Below, one piece after another: positions 35,191 through 44,527 of a DNA stretch of 64,000 nt (positions are counted from its first letter, which is position 1; every line of letters starts with the position of its first letter). Under the pieces are notes generated by a model. That model searched no databases, had not been told where the DNA came from, and saw only the letters and a program-made list of their open reading frames with translations. Source of the stretch: Candidatus Obscuribacter sp. GTDB lineage: Bacteria; Cyanobacteriota; Vampirovibrionia; Obscuribacterales; Obscuribacteraceae. The DNA is taken from NCBI GenBank assembly GCA_016712465.1, contig JADJQZ010000001.1, positions 4,278,001 through 4,342,000 of the forward strand, read 5' to 3'. The position numbers and the translations under genes were made by a program.

Positions 35191-37473
35191 ATGACACGTT
35201 CCTCTGATGAAAGGGAGCCGACTAAAGCTCGGGACGCGGCGAACCTTGAGAAGACCACGGTCCGTGACAGCTTTGCTGAAGGCGGTCAATTCAGCCGCGG
35301 TGCTGTTATCGGCGAACGCTTCGTTGTAGAAGCCTTCATTGGCGCAGGGGCAGTCGGTCAGGTATACAAAGTCTACCCGTTGGAAAATGCACAAGGTAGA
35401 GCAAACAGAAAAGGCGAGCGCACTTTCCTGGCTCTCAAAATTCTTACGGGTGCCGATGTATCACAAGTGGCATGGAAACGCTTTCAGACCGAAATTGAGG
35501 TAATCGCCAGACTGACCCACGGCAATGTGGTGCGCATCATGGATAGCGGCATACACGGGCAGAACAACCCCTATTACACTATGGAACTGGTAGAAGGCGA
35601 GAGCCTGGCCGATAAGATCAAGAGCAACGGTCCCCTGGAAATCACCGAAGCGCTGAAGATTTTCATCTGTGTTGCAGATGCCCTCAATGAAGCCCACAAG
35701 AAAAACATCTTACACCGAGACATTAAGCCGAGCAATATCGTCATTGCCACTGCCGGCAGTAGCATATACAGCCGCGTCAAAGTAGTCGATTTCGGCATCG
35801 CCAAATTAATGGGGCGGGATCTACCGGAAGGGCAGGCACTGACCGGGCGGGGAGAAATCTTCGGCTCGCCGCTCTACATGAGCCCCGAGCAGGCTTGCGG
35901 CAGCCGCCTCGATAATCGCTCCGATATTTATTCCCTGGGCTGTACACTCTTTGAAGCCCTTACCGGTCAGCCACCTTTCAAAGGCAATAGCATCTTCGAG
36001 ACTCTCAGCCTGCACCAGGAAGCCAAACCCCCAAAGCTTTCGCAAGTTGCCCCTGGCAAAAAATGGCCACGCAGCCTGGAAGACCTGGTAGACCAGTTGT
36101 TGAGCAAGTTGCCCGACGACCGTTGCGGCACCATGGCTCAGGTGGAAGAAATCTTGGAAAGTGTGCTTGATGAGCTGGGAGAAAGTCAGTCCGTCACTTC
36201 CTACGCCGCCCTAAAAGGTAAGGAACGCAAGCCCGTCAAGAAAGTAACCACCGGTCTTGTGGATAATGACAAACCCACCACCGAAGACAGCAAGGTCATT
36301 GTCAGCCTGACGATCATTTCAGTGCTGGCAGTAGTGTTACTGGGCGGCACGGCTGCTGCCATCATTCTCAGCACCAAGCAGAAGGCGCCGGTGGCAGTCG
36401 TGAACGAAACCGGTTCCATAATTCCTGATACCAAGTCTGTCAAAGAAATGGCCGGCGAAAATCCCGACTCCATCGAGGGTTGTAAAACCTCAGGTAAACT
36501 GCCGGCGCCGGTCAAGCCCGGCAGTTTCTTCAAAGGTCTGGCTCCCAGTGTAACCGGCTCACCAAGCGGTTTTGATGCCACATATACCTTTCCTGCCGGT
36601 TTTGATGGTGGTTGTATAGAAGCCAGCTTTGAAGAAGAGTCGGAATTCAAGAAAAAGACCGAAGGCATGGGAGTGGTGCTCAGAAATTCCAGTAAGAAAG
36701 GCAAGCTGAGAGCCACCGGCACACTCTCTCTGCAAGATGGCAAACCCTTCAGTTTCGCACCGGAACTGGTGGCCATAGAAAACCCCTCTTACATGATGGG
36801 CTTCCGACCCGGTGATGTACAGGCGCTCATACTGAAAGACCATAAGGAAGATTTGAGCCGATTTCTAGAAACGGTGCTGCCTTATTTTCACAAAATAGAG
36901 CAAATCGATCTGAGCGGCGCCCGCATCGACCAGAGGATACTTGCCAGCGTGGGCAAGATAAAAAACTTGCGCTATCTCGATCTGCGCCACACCGGTATCA
37001 CCGAAGCCGAATTTAACAAGCTCAATAACACTCAGTCCCTGAAAGTAATCGGACTTTCAGATCTGAAAGGCAACACAGATAAACTTATCGCTCGCATTCT
37101 CCGCTCTCCCGAACTCACCGAAATATACCTTGAGAACATGACCCTTTCAGAAGCTTCCATAAAGAAAATCTTCTCTTCTCAAAGGCGAGTGGTGGAACTC
37201 AAGAATGTCAAGTTTCCACTGAAAGCCCTGGAAGAGCAGGCAGCCAATTGTGCCATTCGTACCTTGCACCTGATCGACAGCGGTCTGGAAGCGGAGCAAA
37301 TCCGCCCTGCTTACACAAAGTTTCGCAAGCTGTACAAGTTGCAGTTCTTCAGCCATGACTGGTCGCAGGCGAAGTGCCAGGAGGTCTTCAACATCCTGCA
37401 CAAGGCTCGCCCCTCGGTCAATTTGCGTATCGAAGCCAGACAGAAGAAGAGCCTGGAGTTCATCGCCGAGTGA
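35191..37473 (+). CDS. transmembrane Ser/Thr protein kinase with LRR-like tail (second of two)
   Basis: A 760-residue paralogue of the upstream kinase with the same order. The kinase motifs are GAGAVGQV (51-58), Lys83, HRDIKPSN (175-182), DFG (200-202) and SPEQ (231-234). An insertion of basic residues (QGRANRKGER) lies between the glycine loop and Lys83. A span lies at ~369-393. The extracytoplasmic region has better LRRs than the first kinase (LDLSGARIDQ, LRYLDLRHTGITEAEF). The two likely arose by tandem duplication and may phosphorylate each other or sense related ligands. Confidence 0.9.
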   Translation: MTRSSDEREPTKARDAANLEKTTVRDSFAEGGQFSRGAVIGERFVVEAFIGAGAVGQVYKVYPLENAQGRANRKGERTFLALKILTGADVSQVAWKRFQTEIEVIARLTHGNVVRIMDSGIHGQNNPYYTMELVEGESLADKIKSNGPLEITEALKIFICVADALNEAHKKNILHRDIKPSNIVIATAGSSIYSRVKVVDFGIAKLMGRDLPEGQALTGRGEIFGSPLYMSPEQACGSRLDNRSDIYSLGCTLFEALTGQPPFKGNSIFETLSLHQEAKPPKLSQVAPGKKWPRSLEDLVDQLLSKLPDDRCGTMAQVEEILESVLDELGESQSVTSYAALKGKERKPVKKVTTGLVDNDKPTTEDSKVIVSLTIISVLAVVLLGGTAAAIILSTKQKAPVAVVNETGSIIPDTKSVKEMAGENPDSIEGCKTSGKLPAPVKPGSFFKGLAPSVTGSPSGFDATYTFPAGFDGGCIEASFEEESEFKKKTEGMGVVLRNSSKKGKLRATGTLSLQDGKPFSFAPELVAIENPSYMMGFRPGDVQALILKDHKEDLSRFLETVLPYFHKIEQIDLSGARIDQRILASVGKIKNLRYLDLRHTGITEAEFNKLNNTQSLKVIGLSDLKGNTDKLIARILRSPELTEIYLENMTLSEASIKKIFSSQRRVVELKNVKFPLKALEEQAANCAIRTLHLIDSGLEAEQIRPAYTKFRKLYKLQFFSHDWSQAKCQEVFNILHKARPSVNLRIEARQKKSLEFIAE

Positions 37474-37545
37474 AGTGCATATAATGCCAACTTAAGAAAG
37501 TTCAACAGTCTCAAGGAAGATCACATGTAGATCGTTCCGATTGCC

Positions 37546-37551
37546 TATAAT
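37546..37551 (+). promoter_or_regulatory. putative -10 element for ychF
   Basis: A consensus TATAAT lies 35 nt upstream of the ychF start and after the kinase stop. No good -35 is visible, so this is a weak call. Confidence 0.35.
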
Positions 37552-37585
37552 GAGACACTCTATATTAATTTTCCGGGAGGATCTC

Positions 37586-38686
37586 GTGCTCAAAGCTGGA
37601 ATCGTCGGCTTGCCCAATGTTGGAAAATCAACGTTGTTTAATGCTTTGACCGCCTCATATCAGGCAGAAAGTGCCAATTATCCCTTTTGCACCATCGAAC
37701 CCAATGTGGGCATCGTCAAGGTTCCCGACTCCCGGTTGGAGAAACTGAGAGCCCTGGTCAATCCCCAGCAAATTTTGCCCGCTGCCTTCGAATTTGTCGA
37801 CATTGCCGGACTGGTGCGGGGCGCCAGCAAGGGCGAAGGACTCGGCAACCAGTTTCTCTCCCACATCAGAGAAGTGGACGCCGTGGTGCACGTTGTACGC
37901 TGCTTCGAAGATGAAAACATCACCCACGTAGACGGCGCCGTGGACCCCATCCGCGACGTTGAAACCATCCACATCGAGCTGGCCATGGCCGACCAGGGCT
38001 CCATCACCAAGCGCATGGAAAGATTAGCCAAGCAGAAGCGGTCCGGCGATAAACGGGCCCAACTGGAAAGTGATATCTTCGAAAAGATCATGCCTTTCAT
38101 CGATGAGGTAAAGGCAGTTGACCTCTCGGTTTTGACCGACGAAGAACTGGAGATTCTGCCTCAACTGCAGCTCCTTTCAGTCAAGCCCTTGCTCTATGCC
38201 GCTAACGTCAAAGAAGAAGAGCTGGCCGACCCCGATAAGAATAAATTCGTTGCCGCGCTGAAAGCCAAAGCCCAGGAAGAAGGGCGCCCCGTGGTAGTCA
38301 TTTCCGCTCAGATTGAAGCTGAACTCTCAGCTCTGGAACCGGAAGAAAAGGCCTCTTACCTGGAAAGCCTGGGCGTCAAAGACTCCGGCGTCAACACCTT
38401 GATTCGCGCCGCCTTCGACCTTCTAGGGCTGAAGACCTACTTCACCGCCGGCGAAAAAGAAGTGCGGGCCTGGCCTTTTGAAACCGGCTATACAGCCCCC
38501 CAGTGCGCCGGCATCATCCACACCGACTTCGAGCGCGGCTTCATCAAAGCTGAAGTAATCGGCTACGACGACTATGTCACTGCCGGCTCGGAAAAAACAG
38601 CCAAAGAAAAGGGTCTGATGCGCCTGGAAGGCAAAGAATACATCATGAAAGACGGAGACGTGGTGCACTTCCGCTTCAACGTCTGA
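37586..38686 (+). CDS. ychF: YchF/Ola1-type ATPase
   Basis: About 366 residues from GTG 37586, with GGGAGG 5 nt upstream. The G1 motif is GLPNVGKSTLFNAL, and switch II FVDIAGLVRGASKGEGLGN is the hallmark of the Obg-HflX superfamily member YchF. VHVVRCFEDENITHV follows, and NVKEEEL stands where GTPases have NKxD, explaining ATP preference. A coiled-coil insert and a C-terminal TGS domain (FETGYTAPQCAGIIHTDFER) are intact. A ribosome-associated housekeeping ATPase. A short ATGGG/CCCAT hairpin follows the stop. Confidence 0.96.
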   Translation: MLKAGIVGLPNVGKSTLFNALTASYQAESANYPFCTIEPNVGIVKVPDSRLEKLRALVNPQQILPAAFEFVDIAGLVRGASKGEGLGNQFLSHIREVDAVVHVVRCFEDENITHVDGAVDPIRDVETIHIELAMADQGSITKRMERLAKQKRSGDKRAQLESDIFEKIMPFIDEVKAVDLSVLTDEELEILPQLQLLSVKPLLYAANVKEEELADPDKNKFVAALKAKAQEEGRPVVVISAQIEAELSALEPEEKASYLESLGVKDSGVNTLIRAAFDLLGLKTYFTAGEKEVRAWPFETGYTAPQCAGIIHTDFERGFIKAEVIGYDDYVTAGSEKTAKEKGLMRLEGKEYIMKDGDVVHFRFNV

Positions 38687-38796
38687 TGCAGCGGGCCCAT
38701 GGGAATTTCCCCATTTATCTTCGCCGCAAGCGGTACTAACATGGCTGGATAATTCCCTGGGGGCTGACGTCCCTAGCTTTCAAAAGGGGCAATGCC

Positions 38797-39495
38797 ATGT
38801 CCGCCAGCCTGCCAAAAGCCAAGAAATTCTGTCTGCTTCTTACTCTTTCCACACTGTTGGGACAGACCATCGTGCCCCTGGGCGCCCTGGCCCAGAGTTC
38901 CAACGTGGAACAGGCACCGGCCCTCACCCTGCCTAACTACTGGGGCGACGCCCGGGTCAACAATGCCGCCTACGGCGACTACAGAAACCCCTATGTGGGC
39001 AGCCCGGTCTACAACAACGGCACGGTCAACACAAAGAGCACCTTACCCAGCAATTTCGGCGCCACCAATTACGACAATCAGCGCACAGCCGGCGGTTCCG
39101 GCTCCGGCTTCAATCCCATGGGCTTGATGATGGGCGGCGCCATGGTCGGCGGCGGCGCCTTGATGATGGGAGCCGGACGCATGGCCGCACTAGGCCGGGG
39201 CGGACTGGGACATTCCATGGGCTCCTCACCAAAAGCCCACGCCAACGCCATGGTCAAAGCCGAGCGCAGGCGTAAAGAGCAGGAAGAAAAGATTCAGAAG
39301 GAACTGGCCCAGGCCCATGAGCAGAATATGCGCAAGAGAGGCTTGAATCAGCCCAGACCGGAAGAAAATATGGCCCGCAACGAAGCCCCGCCGCCTTCCA
39401 TGGTTTCAGAAAGGGGCCTGGCTTCTCAGAAGTTTCAGGACAATGTTGAAGGCGAAGTGATGGAAGGCGACACTGCCAGAGCCCTATCCTTTTAG
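38797..39495 (+). CDS. secreted Gly/Met-rich protein
   Basis: A 232-residue protein starting at ATG 38797. A signal peptide (KFCLLLTLSTLLGQTIVPLG, cleavage likely after ALAQ) is followed by an Asn/Tyr/Gly-rich region. A Gly/Met hydrophobic stretch (GLMMGGAMVGGGALMMGAG) could insert in a membrane. A Lys/Glu helix (ERRRKEQEEKIQKELAQAH) and a polar tail complete it. It resembles the 56867 protein in composition. Function unknown. Confidence 0.65.
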   Translation: MSASLPKAKKFCLLLTLSTLLGQTIVPLGALAQSSNVEQAPALTLPNYWGDARVNNAAYGDYRNPYVGSPVYNNGTVNTKSTLPSNFGATNYDNQRTAGGSGSGFNPMGLMMGGAMVGGGALMMGAGRMAALGRGGLGHSMGSSPKAHANAMVKAERRRKEQEEKIQKELAQAHEQNMRKRGLNQPRPEENMARNEAPPPSMVSERGLASQKFQDNVEGEVMEGDTARALSF

Positions 39496-39543
39496 GGTAA
39501 GCTATAGGCAAGCATTCTCGTTACCCGCCGGACCAAGCAGCCT

Positions 39544-41262
39544 ATGACTTCCCGGGAACCCCTGGAAAAACCATCACTGAAGCCGGCGCATTCCTGGCTC
39601 ATCAATCTTTGCGCCGCCATGACCTTGTTGTCCGGTCTGGCAGGCACTTTTCAGCCGCTCACCGTGAGGCTCTCGGAGCATCCGCGCCTCTTTCAAATGC
39701 TGGTGCCCTATGAGTTGTATCACTGGAGCAACAGCCTCAGCGTACTCGCGGGCTACCTGCTCATTTTCCTGAGCATAAATCTCTTCAAGCGCAAACAAGC
39801 TGCCTGGCTACTAAGCTTCTTACTCAGTCTGGCTACAGTGGCTCTACAACTGGCCAGGTTGGGCAGCGAACACATACACTTTCTGCAAAGAAGCGCCTTC
39901 GTTGACAATCTACCAGCCATAAGCGTACTGCCGGCCGGTCTCACCATAGCCCTCTTGCTCCTTACCAGAAGCAGTTTTACAGTCAAAAGCGAACCTTCCT
40001 ATATTGAAGCCCTTAAGAAGGTGGGCATAAGCCTGCTGGCAGTGCTAGCCTACGGTTGCCTCGGTTTCTTTCTGCTAGACAAAAGAGACTTCGGTATAAA
40101 CTTCCAACTCTTCGATTCACTCATCTGCACCGTGCGCGAACTGACTCTTTTGGGTAATAACTTCGACGACCATACCAAAAGCCGCTTCGCCCACTGGTTT
40201 CTTGAAAGCTTACGACTCTACGGCATCGTCGCTTACGCCGGTATCACCTACAGTGCCTTTCGCCCGGTGCACTACCGCCTGCTTACCCTCCCTAGAGAAC
40301 GAGAATTAGCCGGGGAAATACTGGACCGTTACGGCAATTGCTCACTAGATTATTTCAAGCTGCTACCGGACAAATCGTATTTTTTCAATCAAAGCAAAGA
40401 TGGGTTCATAGCCTATAAGACTGTTTTGAATGTCGCCATCGCCCTCGGTGACGCCACCGCTGCCGGTGAGAAACTGGAAGCGCTCATAAAAGACTACATT
40501 ACCTTCTGCCACAACAACGGCTGGTCGGTGGCTTTCTTGCAAACCACCCCGGCCTATTTGGAAATCTATCGCCGCTGCGGTCTTAAAGACCTGAAAGTGG
40601 GAGAAGATGCGGTGGTGCCCTTAAAAGAATTTGCCGAGAAGACCGTAAATAAGAAGACCTTCAAAAGTATCATCAAGAAATTCGACAAGGAAGGCTATCA
40701 GCTAGTCAAACACCAGGCGCCACACAGCGAAAGCCTTCTTGACCAGGTAGAAGAAATCTCGAAACAGTGGCTATCTTTGCCGGGCAGAAGAGAGCGCGGC
40801 TTCAGCCTGGGGCAGTTCGACCGCCAGGATCTGCAAAAGAACAATCTCTACGTGCTGACAAACAAAGCCGGCGAAGCCATGGCCTTCGTAAATGAGATAC
40901 GAAGCTACCGCCCAGGGGAAGCCACCATCGATATGATGCGCTACAAAACAAGCGCTGAAAACGGCACCATGGACTATCTATTCGCCAAGCTCTTGCTCAA
41001 CTTAAAAGAACAGGGCTTCACCCACTTCAGCCTGGGGCTGGCAGCCCTTTCGGGAGTGGGGGAGGATCCCACCGATGGGCTCTACGAAAAGACCCTCAAG
41101 CAGGTCTACGAACACCTGAATCGCTTCTTCTCATACAAGGGCCTGCGCAACTACAAAGCCAAATTCGAACCAATCTGGGAAGAACGCTTTCTTGTATACG
41201 AAGGGCAGACACCCAAACTGGTCAAAGCCGGTCTGGCCATTGCCCGCGCCACGGAAGAATAG
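39544..41262 (+). CDS. MprF-like phosphatidylglycerol aminoacyltransferase (DUF2156)
   Basis: A 572-residue protein. The N-terminal ~260 residues have about six to seven membrane spans, fewer than full MprF. The C-terminal ~290 residues match the LPG-synthase C-terminal / DUF2156 GNAT-like domain: VLNVAIALGDATA, FCHNNGWSVAFLQTTPAYLEIYRRCGL (in part), EATIDMMRYK and YKAKFEPIWEERFLVY. These enzymes transfer lysine or alanine from tRNA to phosphatidylglycerol in the membrane, altering surface charge and antimicrobial peptide resistance. The flippase part appears reduced, so the exact product is uncertain. Confidence 0.85.
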   Translation: MTSREPLEKPSLKPAHSWLINLCAAMTLLSGLAGTFQPLTVRLSEHPRLFQMLVPYELYHWSNSLSVLAGYLLIFLSINLFKRKQAAWLLSFLLSLATVALQLARLGSEHIHFLQRSAFVDNLPAISVLPAGLTIALLLLTRSSFTVKSEPSYIEALKKVGISLLAVLAYGCLGFFLLDKRDFGINFQLFDSLICTVRELTLLGNNFDDHTKSRFAHWFLESLRLYGIVAYAGITYSAFRPVHYRLLTLPRERELAGEILDRYGNCSLDYFKLLPDKSYFFNQSKDGFIAYKTVLNVAIALGDATAAGEKLEALIKDYITFCHNNGWSVAFLQTTPAYLEIYRRCGLKDLKVGEDAVVPLKEFAEKTVNKKTFKSIIKKFDKEGYQLVKHQAPHSESLLDQVEEISKQWLSLPGRRERGFSLGQFDRQDLQKNNLYVLTNKAGEAMAFVNEIRSYRPGEATIDMMRYKTSAENGTMDYLFAKLLLNLKEQGFTHFSLGLAALSGVGEDPTDGLYEKTLKQVYEHLNRFFSYKGLRNYKAKFEPIWEERFLVYEGQTPKLVKAGLAIARATEE

Positions 41263-41419
41263 GCTAGCCGGGTACTGACCTGGAGCCAGATAGCGAAAAT
41301 GATAGAAGAAAGTTTAGGGAGCGGTCTCCTTCATGTTAATTAAATTAGACTTTTGGGAAGACAGCGATTGAAGGCATGACAAGAACAATACGGCTCTCCT
41401 GGGGCTGTTGGAGCAAAGA

Positions 41420-41758
41420 ATGAAGCCAGAACCAACAAAATCAACTTTTCTGGAGAGGCCGCCCCTTTGGTTCGCTGGTTTATGTTACAGCTATCCGGCT
41501 CTAGCATGGGCGTTTTTCAAAGTTTGTGCAATAGCATTTCCATACACCGAGCTAAAGGAGCAACTTTTCGCTACCCTCTGGCTGATTTCTCCCCTACCCG
41601 TAATTGTGCTGTTTTCATACAGCCGGTGGTTTAGAGGTCACATTCTGATATGGCTGGCTTGCTGGAATATTCAGTGCTGGATGTTTGGAGTAAATTTCGT
41701 AATTCTGAAGAAAGTAACCGCAGACTCTTATCATGTTCTTTTCGGGCCGGTCAAATAG
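41420..41758 (+). CDS. small membrane protein, unknown
   Basis: About 112 residues from ATG 41420, with GGAG 6 nt upstream. Three predicted spans: PLWFAGLCYSYPALAWAFF, ATLWLISPLPVIVLFSY and GHILIWLACWNIQCWMFGV. High Trp and Cys content. No family recognised. A frame downstream (41650-41874) is not convincing. Confidence 0.5.
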   Translation: MKPEPTKSTFLERPPLWFAGLCYSYPALAWAFFKVCAIAFPYTELKEQLFATLWLISPLPVIVLFSYSRWFRGHILIWLACWNIQCWMFGVNFVILKKVTADSYHVLFGPVK

Positions 41759-41870
41759 TCAATACAGTCCTGAGCAGATCGCCGATACAACCATGTTTTG
41801 GTCTATCATCCTGCCGCTTCCTCCGAACACGCACTATGGGCATTTCGCACGACTTTGAGGCATATTGCGA

Positions 41871-43397
41871 CTAGCTTCTTTTTGCGCCGGGCTTACCACG
41901 CTCTACGACAAAGCTGGCGACAGTGTTGATGCTCGCATCAGGTTTCTTTTCTGTCTCGATCGCGCGCAGAGCAATGTTTGCTTCCTCTTTCTTGAGGGTG
42001 ACGGTAACATAACCACGGGCGGTACCGTTGAAATATTTGATATGCGGATTTGCTTGCATCCAGCCTTCCGTGGCTTTCAGGTCTGGGCCCTGGGATGAAA
42101 TCGAGGTGCCGCAAATCTCGGTTGCCACAACTGGAGCCCGGGCATCGTCAAAGTCTAGCTTAAGGTCGGCAACAGCATATGCGTGTATGTCTCCGCCAAC
42201 CACAAGAGTACTGGTGCCGGCTCTCTTGCTCGCGGCTTCCAACAAGCGTTTGCGTGCTGCCGGGTAACCATCCCAGCCGTCAGTCCAGAATTTCCTGCCG
42301 GGGCGCACGACCTGGGCCATCAATGTCTGTTGCACTATTACGTCCCAAGCGGCAGGGGAATCTTTCAAACTCTTGGCTAACCAATCTTCTTGTTTGAAGC
42401 CCAGTATGCTGCGTTTGGGGTCCAGTCTCTCCGGACAATCGGCGACGATGTTGGAGCCGCCGCGTCCTGGTTTGGGGCAGACTTCATGGTCTCTATATTG
42501 CCTGTCGTCCAGTACGTGAAACCGAGCCATTTTGCCGAAATCCAGAGCCTGGTAGATTTGCATATCGCTGCTGTGCGGTGCAAACGTTTCTGGAAGCGGC
42601 ATATGCTCATAAAAAGCCTGATAGGCGGCCGCCCGGCGCGAGAGAAAATTGCTCTCCAGATCCTCGGCCAGATCGTTAGCATAATCATTATCCACTTCGT
42701 GGTCGTCCCAGGTTACGACCCAGGGAAACCGGGCATGGCAAGCCTGTAAATCGGCGTCCATTTTGTAACAGGCGTATCTACTTCTATATTGGTCAAGTGA
42801 ATAAACTTCCGGACCTTCGTGCTTGCGGACTAGATTATCACCCCAGGAGTGTTCGTAAATGTAGTCGCCAAGAAAGAGCACCAGATCGAGATCTTCTTGC
42901 GCCATGTGTCTGTGCGCTGTGAAATAACCTTGCTCGTACATCTGACAGGAAGCAAAGCCGAAGCTCACGGCACTCAGTGAGTCAGGTGCGGGCGCGGTGC
43001 GAGTTCGCCCGACCGGGCTGACGGCATCTCCGGCAAAGAAGCGATAGTAGTAAGTTGTGGACGGTCGCAGACCTGGCACTTGTACATGAACACTATGGGC
43101 ATATCTGGGAGAAGCTGCCTTCTTGCCGCTACGTACTACTTTGAGAAACCCCTCATCGAGGGACATTTCCCATTTGACCTCTAGCGGTTCGGGAGAGATT
43201 CCTCCGCCAACTTTGATTGGCTCCGGTGCCAGTCGTGTCCAGAGTACGACGCTATCCGGACGAGGATAACCGGATGCTACTCCAAGTTTGAAAGGGTAGG
43301 ATGAAAATGAATTCTTAGCCCCTACCTGACTGAATGAGGCGGAGCCAAGAAGCATGGCTAATGAACCGTTCAAGAAAGTTCTTCTGCTGATAGTCAT
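41871..43397 (-). CDS. phoD: PhoD-like alkaline phosphatase/phosphodiesterase, Tat-exported
   Basis: A 508-residue protein with a Tat signal (ISRRTFLNG, hydrophobic core LAMLLGSASF). The PhoD fold is shown by FLGDYIYEHSW, VTWDDHEVDNDYAND and GGDIHAY, which hold metal ligands (Ca2+/Fe3+ in characterised enzymes), preceded by a PhoD_N beta-domain (SGYPRPDSVVLWTRLAPEP). It hydrolyses phosphate esters in the periplasm for phosphate scavenging. With the glycerophosphodiesterase at 58294 it suggests organic-phosphate use. Transcribed 12 nt downstream of the pseudo-GTPase-like gene. Confidence 0.92.
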   Translation of the reverse strand: MTISRRTFLNGSLAMLLGSASFSQVGAKNSFSSYPFKLGVASGYPRPDSVVLWTRLAPEPIKVGGGISPEPLEVKWEMSLDEGFLKVVRSGKKAASPRYAHSVHVQVPGLRPSTTYYYRFFAGDAVSPVGRTRTAPAPDSLSAVSFGFASCQMYEQGYFTAHRHMAQEDLDLVLFLGDYIYEHSWGDNLVRKHEGPEVYSLDQYRSRYACYKMDADLQACHARFPWVVTWDDHEVDNDYANDLAEDLESNFLSRRAAAYQAFYEHMPLPETFAPHSSDMQIYQALDFGKMARFHVLDDRQYRDHEVCPKPGRGGSNIVADCPERLDPKRSILGFKQEDWLAKSLKDSPAAWDVIVQQTLMAQVVRPGRKFWTDGWDGYPAARKRLLEAASKRAGTSTLVVGGDIHAYAVADLKLDFDDARAPVVATEICGTSISSQGPDLKATEGWMQANPHIKYFNGTARGYVTVTLKKEEANIALRAIETEKKPDASINTVASFVVERGKPGAKRS

Positions 43398-43409
43398 TTT
43401 CTGGTTTCC

Positions 43410-44051
43410 TCAAATTTCCGCATGGACAGTAAGATCGGAGCTCTCGTGTTCGCCCAGAGCGGTGGAGATATAAACGGCATTTATGAGGGCAGAAAAAGCC
43501 CGAAGAATGTCGTTTTCATCCTGAGAGTGTATTTTCTGAACAAGGAGATTTTCCACTGGCAAATGATTTTCCAGACTTGTTACAAGGGCAAAGTCAGCTT
43601 CACTATCACCTATAACCGCTGCCAGTATTGGTACGGCATCATTCTTATAGCCGAATCTCAAGTTCAGTGAGGTAAGTTGCGCATTCAGCTCCTCGAACGC
43701 TGCTGCTATGTCAGCCGGGCTGGAACTTGCATCTACACAAAAGAGAACACTGATTGCTGTAAAGCCGCTCGTGAGATGGGGAATTACATCAGGGGTTTTC
43801 TTCGGGCAGAAGATCTGGCAGATGAAACCTGCGGAATTGAAACGTCTCGGCAGTGAAAATTCAAGCAAGTTGTAGTCGTTGTCACGAAACGAGATATGCG
43901 ATACGTCATCAACTTCGCATTTCGACTTCGCCCTGGAATTTACAAGAACTCTTCTGGTAATTTCCAGGAAGGGCAGACAGCGCTCTCTGGCTGGACCCAG
44001 GCAGATCAACTTGATTGCCAGTCTAAGAGGATTAGTATCCAAGAGAGCCAT
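43410..44051 (-). CDS. degenerate MglA/Ras-like GTPase-fold protein
   Basis: About 213 residues from ATG 44051, chosen because AAGGTGGGAAG precedes it; a longer frame to 44237 has poor character. The order of elements follows MglA-type GTPases: IKLICLGPARERCLPFLEI in place of the P-loop strand and helix, then LLEFSLPRRFNSAGFICQIF, then a strand AISVLFCVDASSSP where GTPases have the core beta-strand, then VPILAAVIGDSEAD at the NKxD position. The P-loop GK[ST] and the NKxD residues are missing, so nucleotide binding is doubtful. The family call is by-eye inference. It precedes phoD. Confidence 0.5.
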   Translation of the reverse strand: MALLDTNPLRLAIKLICLGPARERCLPFLEITRRVLVNSRAKSKCEVDDVSHISFRDNDYNLLEFSLPRRFNSAGFICQIFCPKKTPDVIPHLTSGFTAISVLFCVDASSSPADIAAAFEELNAQLTSLNLRFGYKNDAVPILAAVIGDSEADFALVTSLENHLPVENLLVQKIHSQDENDILRAFSALINAVYISTALGEHESSDLTVHAEI

Positions 44052-44527
44052 TCTTCCCACCTTCTTGCCAAGGCTTCGACCCTGGCAATTATACCGGATA
44101 GGACATAGCCACTGGTTATGGATGGTAGACTGCCTAGTCCCGCTAAGATATATGGTGAGTTGGCTACGACCACACCATGAAACAAAGCGCCAGGATATGC
44201 CAGACCTGTAGTTAGATAGAAGTCGCCTAACACTCAACTTATGGCAATGGTAGCAACGAGTCGACTGACGATGGAGTGTCCGGAATTCTGGTCAGTAATT
44301 GAACTTGTACATGGCTAGATAAGAAGATTTGAGAGAAGAATCCAAGTTGTTAAAGCCTCCCATCAGGTCTCCTAAACTCAGATTGGGCCAATTACTTGCC
44401 GCCGCAGAGCCTAAGGGTCACAGGGACGGTCTGCTAAAATTCCTCCATCCATAAACATAAATTTGAAAATCAGGGTTGAAAAAAGCACAATAGTCTTATA
44501 TAGTACTATCGAAAGCGGATTGACAGC
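44052..44527. other. intergenic region ahead of marR
   Basis: About 476 bases between the divergent pseudo-GTPase/phoD pair and marR. The left ~190 bases are an open extension of the minus-strand frame but lack coding character. No repeat, RNA gene or other gene seen apart from the ATAGT inverted repeat near 44500. Confidence 0.4.
44490..44509. promoter_or_regulatory. putative MarR operator
   Basis: ATAGT (44490-44494) and ACTAT (44505-44509) are inverted with a 10-nt spacer, and the right half is itself the perfect palindrome ATAGTACTAT (44500-44509). It ends 18 nt before the marR ATG. MarR proteins commonly autoregulate by binding such dyads near their own start. Confidence 0.5.

Noticed and set aside
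37541..37585. Longer N-terminus of YchF
   Set aside because: YchF proteins begin right before the P-loop strand, and GTG 37586 has GGGAGG in place.
38699..38714. ATGGG/CCCAT hairpin after ychF as terminator
   Set aside because: Short stem and no T-run; too weak to list as a terminator.
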